From positions 5,146,001 through 5,210,000 of the forward strand of contig NC_081547.1 in NCBI RefSeq assembly GCF_901000735.1: 64,000 nucleotides of DNA, read 5' to 3'. Positions within the stretch are counted from its first letter, which is position 1, and each line of letters starts with the position of its first letter. The stretch is from Corylus avellana (lineage: Eukaryota; Streptophyta; Magnoliopsida; Fagales; Betulaceae). Below, in pieces: positions 1 through 9,918 of this stretch. The notes beneath the pieces are model-generated. The model did no database searches. It saw only the letters and a list, made by a program, of their open reading frames with translations, and was not told the origin of the DNA. The translations under genes and the position numbers were made by a program.

Positions 1-631
1 CGGTACACGGTTAAACCGATTTAACCGTAGACTTTATATTGATTTATTTTGTTGGGCCAAAAATGAGTTTTTTTTACTTTTGAGAGCCCAAATACTTTTT
101 GTTGGACTAAAATAACTTATTAAAAATGAGTTATTTTAGGGCCCAAATACTTTCTGTTGGACCCAAATATTTATTTTTTGGGATAAAAATTGAAGCTTTT
201 TTATATTGATCCACCACAACTTTTTTTATATTATAAAATACATTTTTCCAAAGCAAATGGACTAATTAACATAACGAATGCTAATTAGACTAACAAAACT
301 AGTTAATGAAAAATGCTTTCACCAAAGGCAAAGAAATCACATCCAATGCCATCACTTAAAAAAAAAAATCAAACCTACCCAAACCCAAATTAAGATAAGG
401 TTACATAGGTATATATATAATCTCAAAACTATGTCGTTTTGGCATCCCTATTTAACGGTTTATATCGGTTAAATGGTTAACCGATATAAAATTTTTAACC
501 GAACCGATAAGTATACCGGTATAAAAAATTTAACCGATAAGAATATCGTTATATCGGTTACGGTTAATATCGATTCAGTCGAAACTGGTACACGGCCGAT
601 AATCGGTAACTGGTTAATCTACTTACCCCTA
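1..631. mobile_element. hAT-like non-autonomous element, truncated by the window start
   Basis: The segment is dense in short direct and inverted copies of AACCG/CGGTT motifs (1-50 and 430-620), the subterminal-repeat style of plant hAT elements. It ends in CTTACCCCTA near 631, which read inward on the other strand gives TAGGGGTAAG, a typical hAT terminus. The left end lies outside the window. It is probably related to the element that starts at 63390. No coding sequence is visible. The superfamily is inferred from terminus and base pattern only. Confidence 0.5.
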
Positions 632-845
632 TTCTGAAGTATCGGCCATGGGCCCATGGGCCAAGCGGATAAAAACGAAATGAGCCACTCTTTCAGTCTT
701 TCCCATACGCTTGTGACTCGTTCATATTATTTAATTCTAATAGATGATTATTTTGATCCACATTATTAGCAATCTATTCTTTATCTTATCCCGAAAACAA
801 GTGGTTTTTTTTTTTTTTGGAGGTTATCCAGAAGGCAGACATACC

Positions 846-1342
846 ATTTTTTTTTTTGACAATAACATCATTTGATTCATTTCTTCATTAATCAAAATCA
901 ATATGAAATAATTTGCTCTGTTCGAACAATATCACAGATACAGTCAGGTATCTCATTCCTCCAAATGTAATCTATGACACTTCTAGTAGCTAATTTTGAT
1001 AATAAATGGGCTACACCATTTATATTCCGTTGTACATGGTTAGGTTTCCAATTGGATAGAGAATTCAAAATCAATTTAATTAGCATCCTCTATAAGTTGA
1101 CCATACCTACTTCCATTCTGATTCTCATTGCATAGCGCCATGATAATTATATGTGCATTGCCTTCTAGAATTACTTTGCTTACTTCCATGTTGTTGCAAA
1201 ATTGGGCTGCATGGACTATGACCATCGCCTCAGCAGTAGTTGGGTCTAAACATCCTTTACGCATGAAGCTCCTTGCTGCAATAGCCTTGCCCTCATTATC
1301 TCTAAGACATACCAATTTTGTTTGAAGGAGATCGACATGCAT
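846..1342 (-). pseudogene. LINE-derived RNase H (RVT_3-type) relic
   Basis: Two minus-strand frames (1342-1076 and 1086-898) together resemble the RNase H-like domain found at the 3' end of plant non-LTR retrotransposons and in RVT_3 proteins. Visible blocks are RDNEGKAIAARSF, AEAMVIVHAAQF, VILEGNAH and then, after a single-base frame change near 1080, NWKPNHVQRNINGVAHLL. The catalytic Asp normally found in the LEGDA block is Asn here, so the domain is doubly broken. A T-run at 846-858 is the expected poly(A) side of a minus-strand insertion. No reverse transcriptase remains, so the copy is 5'-truncated and dead. Confidence 0.6.
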
Positions 1343-1657
1343 TGAAATTTTGTTTGAAGGAGGATAACATTAATAAAGTGAAAATATGCCAATTTTTTTT
1401 TAATTAACATTTTTGTTTGCGGGTGGAGGGGGGGGGGGCTCCTGCCCTCTTGCTCCATAGTCCATTCCTGCACATGCATGTATAAACATACATATTTATG
1501 TGATTTGGATTTATATGATATTTTGCTTTTGGCCCAACTCTTTGTCAATTTATTTTTTCAGTCACACATTGACACAATACAAATCCCGACACAGGCCAAA
1601 GTTGCGCTTTTGATTCTTTTTGTCAAACTTCATGTCAACTATACATTATTAATTATT

Positions 1658-1773
1658 GTTCCTAAGAGGTAGTTCAATCGGCTATAGTTCACACCTAATG
1701 AAGCGGAGGTCACTAGTTCGAATCCACCTCCCTCTTCCCTGGTATAGATATGTCAAAAAAATAAAAATGAAAA
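1658..1773 (+). mobile_element. tRNA-derived SINE with 17-bp target-site duplication
   Basis: The copy has a tRNA-like head with an A-box-like stretch (GGTAGTTCAATCGG) and a B-box-like stretch (AGTTCGAATCC about 45 bases later) and ends in an A-rich tail. It is flanked by a perfect 17-bp direct repeat, ATACATTATTAATTATT, at 1641-1657 and 1774-1790, the signature of LINE-assisted retroposition. Related copies lie at 60039-60150 (minus) and 63238-63345 (plus). It is not a functional tRNA gene: no cloverleaf can be folded. Confidence 0.8.
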
Positions 1774-2631
1774 ATACATTATTAATTATTTACTATCCAA
1801 TAAAATAAAATTATGTTACACATTATTTTCTACTAGAGCCCCTACCATGCGGATGATTGCAAAAGTGGTGTTTTGCAACATCTAATCACCTTGTGACACC
1901 TCATTCATTTAAGAAAATTGTAGTAAATCAAAATGAGAATAAACACAGCAAATCAAAGTGAAAAAAATAATAAATCAAAAATAAATGGCCAAAAAAAATT
2001 GTACCCAAGCGGAGACCACAGAAAAGCAAAACCAACCTAAAAAATCGATTCTAATGCCTCAAAATTCGATTGTAATGCCTTATTTTTTTTATTTTTTATT
2101 TTATTCAAAACTAAATTCTAGAAGGGAAGGTTCCTTTAGGGATTTTATCACCCTAAAGGAATCACCCTAAAGCCCCTGCCGTGACCCAGCCGTAGGTCAA
2201 GGCCAGCATTTCAGCAGAAGGAAGAAGAAGAAAGAAGAAAAAATGGGAGAGGAGTTGTCGGCAGGAATGAAAAAATTGGAGAGAAGAAATAAGAAAAAAT
2301 ATAGTGTTTTAGGCTGTAAGATAATTTTGTGCATTTTTACTATGTGCCAATCTCTTATCAAGGGATGCAAAAGTCCGCATTGAAGTTAAACTCATACGAA
2401 AATGGGTGAAGATTGGATGAAATATATATATATATATATATTATCATTTCTCAATAAAAAAATCATATGCTTATAGTAGGATTTTAAAATATACATAACC
2501 TATATTTTTAGACGAGGTAGCTAGATTATTATTTATAATTATTATTATTATTTTTTTTTCTAATTTATTATTTATAATTATTTAAACATAATATAAGCAT
2601 GATGAATGTGAAGAGAAGAGATCATGGTATA

Positions 2632-4066
2632 AAGGGGTGGCAAAATGGGTACATGATACGACCCGATTACGATATGCGGGTACCCATTACACGATTGGCC
2701 TATACACAGACACGACCCGTTTAGTTAAACGGGTAATCGGGCATGACACAATTATGACACGAAATAGTCGGGTAACCCGACCCGACCCGCTTACCCGTTA
2801 AAAATAATCGGGTAGACCCGACCCGACCTGTTAAAACCCTAAACTATAAAATAAAATAAAAATAAAAATAAATTTCAAAATTGTAATAATAATACATCGA
2901 TACACTGTCAATGCAAAAAATTGAGTTCCAAGATATTAAAGGCTTTTATAAATGATAAGAAAAAACAAAAAAAAAAAAAAAAAATGGAAAGTGACTGTAA
3001 TTGTACTCCAAAGGAAATTACTAAACTCATGATTTCACCTAAACTTAAAATAAGCAAGCATATTGACTAAGTTCATTTATTAAAATAATTTTTAGTATAA
3101 AGAAATTTAATTTTGCTCAAATTACATTTCACTAAAAAAGAACTATGTATATTTCAACACAAAATATGATATATGTAATATGTTGAAATTAAATATCTCA
3201 TAACAGAGATGAATTTTGCAAATCATTTGGAAAAAAAAATTAAGGACAAAAAGCAAGAAGAATGTTTTTAAATTAAAATCATTTAATTAAATATTTAAAT
3301 ATAACAAAGGCTCTACCTAAATTTGTTGTCTTAGGCCTCAAAATCTATTAAGTCGGACCTACTTGAGGGGTTGGCTTGGACGCTTGGTTACTAGTAAGCC
3401 ACTTGGCCCTCATCAATACCTCATAAAGTACAAAGTCTAAGTAGGGACAAAACTAAAATTTCTATTTCAAAATGATCAACATATGAATGAGATTGAGGGA
3501 TAAAATGTGTCAACATTTCCATCATAGCAATAAAGAAAAAGAAAATAAAAAAAAGCTAACAAAAACAAAATAATAATAATAATAAAACACAAAACTCAAA
3601 ACTACATCAACATTAAATTCATAATTAATTACAAAATACTTGTCCACTTGAAGTCTCGAAGGTTCCATGATCCATCCCATGTAATTAAAGATATGAATTG
3701 TGAAACACTACAAATATGTTCATTTTTTGACCCTTTTTTTTTTTTTTTTTTTTGTTTTAAAAAAAAAAAACCGGGTCTGGTGGGTACTCGTCAGAGCCGG
3801 ACAGTAACCGGGTCTAACGGGTACTTGCCAGACCCGAACAGTAACCGTGTCTAACAGGTACCTGCCAGACCCGAACAATAACCGTGTCTGGCGTGTCGAC
3901 CCGCCAGACCCGTCGAGTAGACTCGCTAGACACGAATTAACTGGGTCTTAAACGGGTAGACCTGATTAAGACCCGAACCCGATAAGGCAAAACCCAATAT
4001 TTTTTTTTTTTTTTTTGTGTCGTGTTCGTATCAGGTTCACAGGTCGTGTCAAAATTGCCAGCTCTG
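2632..4066. mobile_element. hAT-like non-autonomous element with diverged 8-bp target site
   Basis: The left end AAGGGGTGGCAAAATGGG and the right end, inverted (CAGAGCTGGCAATTTTGAC), form short imperfect terminal inverted repeats. The flanks ATGGTATA (2624-2631) and ATATAATA (4067-4074) agree at six of eight positions, as expected for an old hAT insertion. The subterminal regions (2650-2840 and 3770-3990) are packed with CGGGT/ACCCG repeats. The interior is AT-rich without a transposase frame. A much shorter relative with a perfect target site is at 24045-24376. Confidence 0.65.
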
Positions 4067-4381
4067 ATATAATATAATCTCAAGGTTATTGAAATAGTAT
4101 AATAATAATAATATAAAAGAATTATATCATGTGTTACGTCAAGATGACCTTATCATATATATTAAATATAGTCCGGAAATTGAGTTAAGTTTGAATGATT
4201 CGTAGTACAATACGGCCCCACAAGTAAAAGATTCCTGTTCTACCTGTGGTGACGAGAGGCCGACACGTGGGGACATGCAACACATTGCAATGTTTTTAGC
4301 CTCATGCAACCCAAATTGTCTACCATCTTGCTTGTTGTTTGGGATGTCTTCTTTGTCGGACTTTTACTCCATCATTTGGTT

Positions 4382-4402
4382 TATATATATATATATATAT
4401 AT
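4382..4402. repeat. (AT)n microsatellite
   Basis: An uninterrupted TA dinucleotide run, followed by a 30-bp direct duplication around 4403-4455 (TTCTAACAGTTTAAATTTAA twice). Other TA runs in the window are at about 2423-2441, 8434-8462 and 47940-47975. Confidence 0.8.
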
Positions 4403-4545
4403 TCTAACAGTTTAAATTTAATTATTATATATTCTAACAGTTTAAATTTAATTATTATTATTATTATTTTTTTTTTTTTATGTAAAATTTGAAATTAAAT
4501 TTTGACCCTAAGCTAAATTTGCGTGCACTATAATTAGAGATTGCT

Positions 4546-5028
4546 AAAGAACTTGTTTGGGATTGCGTTTAAGAAACAGAATTTTTAAGTCAAAAAAAGA
4601 TTTTGAGTAAAAGTTTTATTTTTAAGCTTTTGCCAAAAGTGTGTTTTGACAATGTTTAGGTTCTATTTGGGATTGCGTTTGAGAGATTTAAAAGTGTTTT
4701 TCACACTTAAAAAGTTCGTTTGAAGAAAAAAATACTTGTTTGGTAAAAAAATTAAAAGCGCTTTTAAGAGTCCAAAAATCATAAAAATTGTCAAAAAGCA
4801 CTTTTGAAAAAACCTAAAATGAAACTTTTGTTCAAAAACTCTTTTTTGACTTAAAAACTTAATTTCTCAAACACAATCTCAAACAGGCTATTAGGCTTTT
4901 TGGACCCTTAAAAGCGCTTTTAATTTTTTTACCAAACGAGTATTTTTTTTTTTCTTCAAACGGACTTTTTGAGTGTTAAAAACACTTTTAAGCCTCTCAA
5001 ACACAATTTCGAACAGGCTCTAAGCCTG
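4546..5028. mobile_element. Two overlapping foldback MITEs
   Basis: Two inverted repeats of one family are interleaved. One pairs TTTGGGATTGCGTTTAAG near 4552 with CTCAAACACAATCTCAAAC near 4870. The other pairs TTTGGGATTGCGTTTGAGAG near 4672 with CTCTCAAACACAATTTCG near 4996. Arms are roughly 100 bases and rich in AAAAGCGCTTTT-like palindromes. No coding potential. The family resembles common plant hAT-type MITEs, but target sites were not resolved. Confidence 0.6.
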
Positions 5029-7472
5029 AACACGCTAAGAGTTCATTTAGTACTTAAAATGGTCATTTCATTAGAAAAAAAAAAACAAAAAAAGGAGTAT
5101 TATTTATTATAAATGGAAAATGTAGAACATAATAGTCTTAATATTAGAGTATATATATGACTTGTTTATTTCACATTTTTTTTAATTTATAATAACAGTT
5201 ATTACAATCATTTTGCAATTTGAAGCTCAATGAAAGGAACAGAATGAATTGTAGCGAAGACAAGAAGGAAATACGAGGGGTTGGTCCCCTCTATCGATGC
5301 TAAATGTGTAGCTACAATAGAAAAACAAAGCAGGGTTGGTCCCCTAGCTCCATGGATGCTAAATTTCAAGCTAGCTAGCAACAACAGAAAAACAAAGCAG
5401 AGGCAGTGACATTCAGTTTTGGTGGTTCTTCATGATCAAATATATACTTCCAACAAGGAAAACAAAATTGACAGGAATTTGAAACACAAATGTCAAAGGT
5501 GATAGTATCCACTGTGGCATTTCTCCTAGCATATCTTGTCCATGTCTCCTCCCTGTCTTGTTTATTTCTCTCTATATATATATATAAAGACACACAAAAT
5601 AATAATAATAATAATTATAAGAACAAGTGTCTAGTGTCTTTCTCTTCGAATTGTGAAGCAGTGGTAGTAGTGAGATGTTTATCTGAAACAGATGCACAAT
5701 CTCGATCTCCTTATCCAGAAAAAAAGATGCACAATTTCTAAATACAATTTGCTAGAGTGAAAGAAGAAGAAGAACAACAAAAAACATGACCATTTTAGAG
5801 TATAATTTCTAAGGTAGTGTTGTTTAAGGATAATTTGGGGGAGTACTACTTATTTTCAAACTCAACATCGTGGTTTTACATTTTCTGCTCAATTATTTGC
5901 AATAATCTAGCAAATTCGCAAGAAATTATGATATACCGAGTATTCATCCGATAATTTGGGCTAGGTTGTATGCCCAAACTATAAACCTTGATGGGTTGAG
6001 TGAACCTATTAAACAGCTAATCAAATCATTATAGGATGCGAGAAAACATATGATAATTGTCTCGCTACGCCATCTCAACTATTCCCATTATTCCCAACAA
6101 GCAATGGTACAGCATCCTTAACTTGCCAAAAGGCACATGGTAATTTTAAACATTGCAGCACATCAAGAGGCAAGGATTTTTGGTGTCACTATACAGCCTG
6201 GACCGTACGTCACTAATATTAAAGTGCATTAATACGTTTTAATTTATGTGGGGTGCTTTTGGTGATCATTGTAAGAAGAACAATGATGATCCCTATAAAT
6301 ATGAGTAATTGTTAGAGGTAAGTTTAGGAGGTATGCAACTTTTTAATGACATGAAAGGCTCTGTTGAGGGTTTAGTTCTCAAAAGCTGCCTAAAAAAGTA
6401 CAAAATGTTTCATAAGTCGACTAAAAATTGAAGCAACCTCGAACTACCAAAAAAGATTTAAGTAGTTCTTATCAAGGCTCACATAACGCTTCAATACTCG
6501 AGTGGCATACAATGTTACTAAATTGCTCTAATACCATTTTTCATTAAAAGCACTAACTACATTTGCGCTATTACTTAAAAATAATATGTTAAGTTACAAG
6601 TAAAACTCTTTAAAATCATTTAAATAGTTCAATTTTACCAAGTAAGTAACCGGCGCAATAATAAAAATAAAAAAAGGAAATAAAAAAAGGAAAGAAGAAA
6701 AGTAACCTACTCAGTACTCAGTGTAGGACTTAACCCTATCGGGTATAACGCAAATTATGACACAAGAAAACAAAAGGAAAAACAAGAACATTGGGGGGCC
6801 CTTGGTTGACCCTATAAGCCACAAATTAAAGCCGGCTCTCTCTCAGCAAAGAGGTAGAAAACATCTCCCTCTTTCATGCCCCTGTCATGTTTGTAAAGTT
6901 CTCTTCTTTTTCCTCTACACTTTTTTTTTTTTGGTCTGCAGAGCATATGAATCCAAACCATTACTGTATATCCCCTACAACCAGATGCCTGAGGTTCCTG
7001 ACTCATGGATGCACCTTGGGAACCACATTATATAACAAATAGCCCAACACATAAACACAAAAACACGCATGGGCATGCAACACAAACACATATAGCAAGA
7101 GGGAAATTGAAATGGTCTTATTTTAACAGGATGAAGAGAACAAATAATATGCAATTTTTTAACTTTATCCTCACAAGATGAAGGACACAAACAACATCCG
7201 ATTTTCATATTGTTTTGTCAGCACAGCTATGTGTCTGTCAAGCTTGTCTTGCTTCACAAGACAAAAATTTACACAAAATAACCAGAAGAAAGAGGCCAGT
7301 GAAATAGGACAAAGAACAGGTTGTGCTTGATCTCCTACCATGTATGTACTTCTAGAAGCTCTCACCTCCTTCTCTTTCTCTCTTTCTATGCAAAAGACAT
7401 CATTTTTCTGAAAATAAAAAAGGTAGAAGAAGATCAGGGATATAAAGTTGTTTTTCTGAGGAGGCCAAAAAA
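5029..7472. other. Gene-free stretch 3' of the MAKR6-like gene
   Basis: No coding frame with family similarity was found on either strand. The DNA is AT-rich with simple-sequence tracts (TA near 5570, AATAAT near 5600). The part nearest 7472 should contain the 3' untranslated region of the minus-strand MAKR6-like gene. Open frames here (for example 6757-7035) are short and of low complexity. Confidence 0.4.
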
Positions 7473-8141
7473 TCAAAAAGAAAGAATCAACAAACCTATT
7501 GATCTTTTGCAATGAAGAACCGCCTCATAAATTGAGCTCTCCCTATCACGGCAATCACCTGTTGAACAAACCATACTTGGTTGTGGAGATGCTTGTGGTG
7601 ACTTGCTCCAGCTCTTAACTTCCGATACTCTCCTATCAATATCATCAACTCTAGTACATTTTCTTGAGCCCTTTATTTTATGGCATAAAGGTCTAAAACA
7701 TCCAAAACACTTCAGCAAGATTCGCTCTAATGGTTTTTTCCATCTTCTCAGAAAATGACTGTTATGATCTTGAACCACTTGAATAGCAATTCTGGAAGAG
7801 GATGAAGAGGAAGGCATGACAGGATTGTTATTAGAGTCATTGGACACCACTATCCTAGATGGGTTGACAGATGCAGGTTTAATGACTCCATTGAAAAAAA
7901 GCTCATCAGCATGAGCAAGAGGAGGAGATTGGGATGTGGGAATTTTGAAATCAAAGTCCTGGGATTCTTCAGAGCATCTCCTCGACTTTATCATCTTGTA
8001 GTCCAATTCTTTCGAGGTGGCTGCATGAGAACTATCAAGTGATGCTCTAAATGGCCTGTCAAGTCCATCCAAGGTGGGTCTTACGTTTGACAACCAACTG
8101 TATGAAAAACTTTCAGTCGCTAAAGGCTGTGAGGCTTCCAT
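7473..8141 (-). CDS. MAKR6: Probable membrane-associated kinase regulator 6-like protein
   Basis: Single-exon gene of 222 residues. MAKR proteins are plant-specific relatives of BKI1 that attach to the inner face of the plasma membrane through basic segments and modulate receptor-kinase signalling; MAKR6 itself is little studied. Visible features: the N-terminal block SQPLATESFSYSWL (4-17), a serine-rich middle (110-116), a Lys/Arg/Cys-rich patch from RRWKKPLERILLKCF through CHKIKGSRKCTR (132-164) that fits the membrane hook, and the conserved C-terminal SSIYEAVLHCKRSI (202-215). The start at 8141 is the first ATG in frame; the frame opens 24 bases further upstream only with a GTG. A TATA-like sequence lies about 50 bases upstream. 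The family match is from memory and strong at both ends; the choice of member 6 is less certain. Confidence 0.85.
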   Translation of the reverse strand: MEASQPLATESFSYSWLSNVRPTLDGLDRPFRASLDSSHAATSKELDYKMIKSRRCSEESQDFDFKIPTSQSPPLAHADELFFNGVIKPASVNPSRIVVSNDSNNNPVMPSSSSSSRIAIQVVQDHNSHFLRRWKKPLERILLKCFGCFRPLCHKIKGSRKCTRVDDIDRRVSEVKSWSKSPQASPQPSMVCSTGDCRDRESSIYEAVLHCKRSIGLLILSF

Positions 8142-8187
8142 GGTCTTTAGCAACTGTATATGCACAAGGATAAAGAATGAAGAAGAC

Positions 8188-8196
8188 CTTATATAC
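8188..8196 (-). promoter_or_regulatory. TATA box of the MAKR6-like gene
   Basis: On the minus strand the sequence reads GTATATAAGG, about 50 bases before the start codon, which implies a very short 5' leader. Assigned from consensus and spacing only. Confidence 0.5.
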
Positions 8197-8430
8197 TCCT
8201 AGAGGGACAAGATCACATGACTGGTATCTTAAGAGTGACCACACGACCCTGGTGACCACAAGTGCACACATTGTCTATGCTACCAAATGCCAAGCAGCAG
8301 ACAGATGGAACAAGAATAAATAAACAAACTAGTTTCTCATTGTTCCCTATCTATTAATGTGTCATTATTTTATTTATCACTTAGTTATATTTAATTCAAG
8401 TAGAATATCATTCATCATTATTGAAATCCA

Positions 8431-8464
<34 letters not shown>

Positions 8465-8763
8465 TTTTGCCTTTTAAAATTAACTTTGCTCTAACATAGA
8501 AACAAAAAAGAAGATAAAATAGTTGACCTGCAACAACTTTACATTAGTAGTATGCTTTGACATTCCAACTTCCTCACGTAGCAAACCAAGCAGGAAACTA
8601 TAAGAGTCCTTTTTCTTCTTGATGTTAAAAATATTTGATTTTAAAGTGGGTATTCAAGAGGTGCTTTTAAGATTGGCAGGTAATTGGTCTCCCCGGCCAA
8701 CCCTTTTAGAATAGAAAAAAAAAAAAGAAAAAAAAAAAGATTGGCAGGTAATTATCTAAAGCC

Positions 8764-9325
8764 AACACTTCAAACCGAATTCACAAGGACTCAAACACTG
8801 CAGCAACTACAACTCTAAGCCATGATAACAGGAAGAGTTCAAAGTCATGTAGATAAGGATAGTTAAAGAAACCGTGTGTTATCTGATATATTATTTTTGA
8901 AACACAAATTTGTGTTGAGATCAGCTATATGTACACCTCATGTGGGTCCCACAAATCTAATAGTTGATTTGCAAAAAAAAGTAGCACGGAGATAAGGCAA
9001 CACATGTAAAAAAGGTAATTCTTATTTGTATGTCATACTCATCTACAGTAACAGACTTATTTATAAATACAAAGCTTTCACCAACGTTTGTGGTAAGGCA
9101 AAACTTCAAACCAAATTCACAAATACCCAAACACTGCAGCAACTACAACTCTAAGCTAAGATAACAGGAAGAGTTCAAAGTCTAAAGATGCAGATAAGGA
9201 TAGTTGAGGAAACTGTATTTCATCTTATCTATTATGTTTCAAACACAAATTTGTATTTCATACTCATCTACAGTTACAGGCTTGTTTATATATACAAAGC
9301 CTTCATCAACGTTTGTGGTAAGGCA
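8764..9325. repeat. Diverged tandem duplication upstream of the MAKR6-like gene
   Basis: The block beginning ACTTCAAACC near 8768 and containing CAAACACTGCAGCAACTACA recurs about 340 bases later near 9108. The following block, CATACTCATCTACAG...CAACGTTTGTGGTAAGGCA, occurs near 9037 and again near 9260, only about 226 bases apart. The first unit therefore carries roughly 114 extra bases, or the second lost them. The copies are clearly recognisable but not recent. Confidence 0.75.
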
Positions 9326-9420
9326 GTACAATACAAAAACAGAGAACTTCATTTCTCTTACAAAGATTTTCTAGATGGTGTTCTAGAGGTCATCTCAAAT
9401 TTTTAGAACATTTTTTTTTT

Positions 9421-9918
9421 GTCAAATTACGATTTTGGCCATTAAACTATATGCTAGATTCCAACTTCATCCTTGAAGTTTTGAAAATGCAATGTTACCT
9501 TTGTCTTGCCTTGACTTATAATGTGAATGCTAATGTAGCAACTTTTTTTTTCCCACCTGTCTTCGTATTGTTAACATGACATGTTAGGAAACAATAGGGC
9601 TCACAAAGTCAGAGAAGATGCCATGTCACCAGCAGCCCCAAGCGAACAGTGTGTCACATGACTCTTCTCTCTGATTTTGTGAGTCTTGCTGTGGCTTAAC
9701 ATGTCATGTCAATAATACAAGAACATGTTAAAACAAAACAAAAAAAGTCTACCACATCAATAATTGCCATTTTCATGGTAATAGGCTAATAGCAAGAGAG
9801 TGGAAGAGTAACATTAAAGCATTTTCCAAACATTAGGCGCTCAATTAATACAATTGATAGTTCAGAGACAAAATTGCAATTTAATTACATAGTTCAGGGA
9901 CCAAAATCACATTTTGAC
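9421..9918. mobile_element. Long foldback (TIR) element
   Basis: The left end GTCAAATTACGATTTTGGCC is mirrored by the right end, whose reverse complement reads GTCAAAATGTGATTTTGGTC. A second inner inverted pair (ACATGACATGTTAGG near 9578 and its mirror near 9695) forms the centre. About 500 bases, no coding capacity. It fits the long-TIR non-autonomous Mutator-like elements seen elsewhere in this window; target sites were not resolved. Confidence 0.6.

Noticed and set aside
646..664. Palindromic GGCCATGGGCCCATGGGCC, resembling paired site II (TGGGCC) promoter elements
   Set aside because: No gene lies within several kilobases on either side, so a promoter role is not supported.
1658..1773. 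tRNA gene
   Set aside because: A and B boxes are present, but no acceptor or anticodon stem forms, and the poly(A) tail and target duplication show a SINE.
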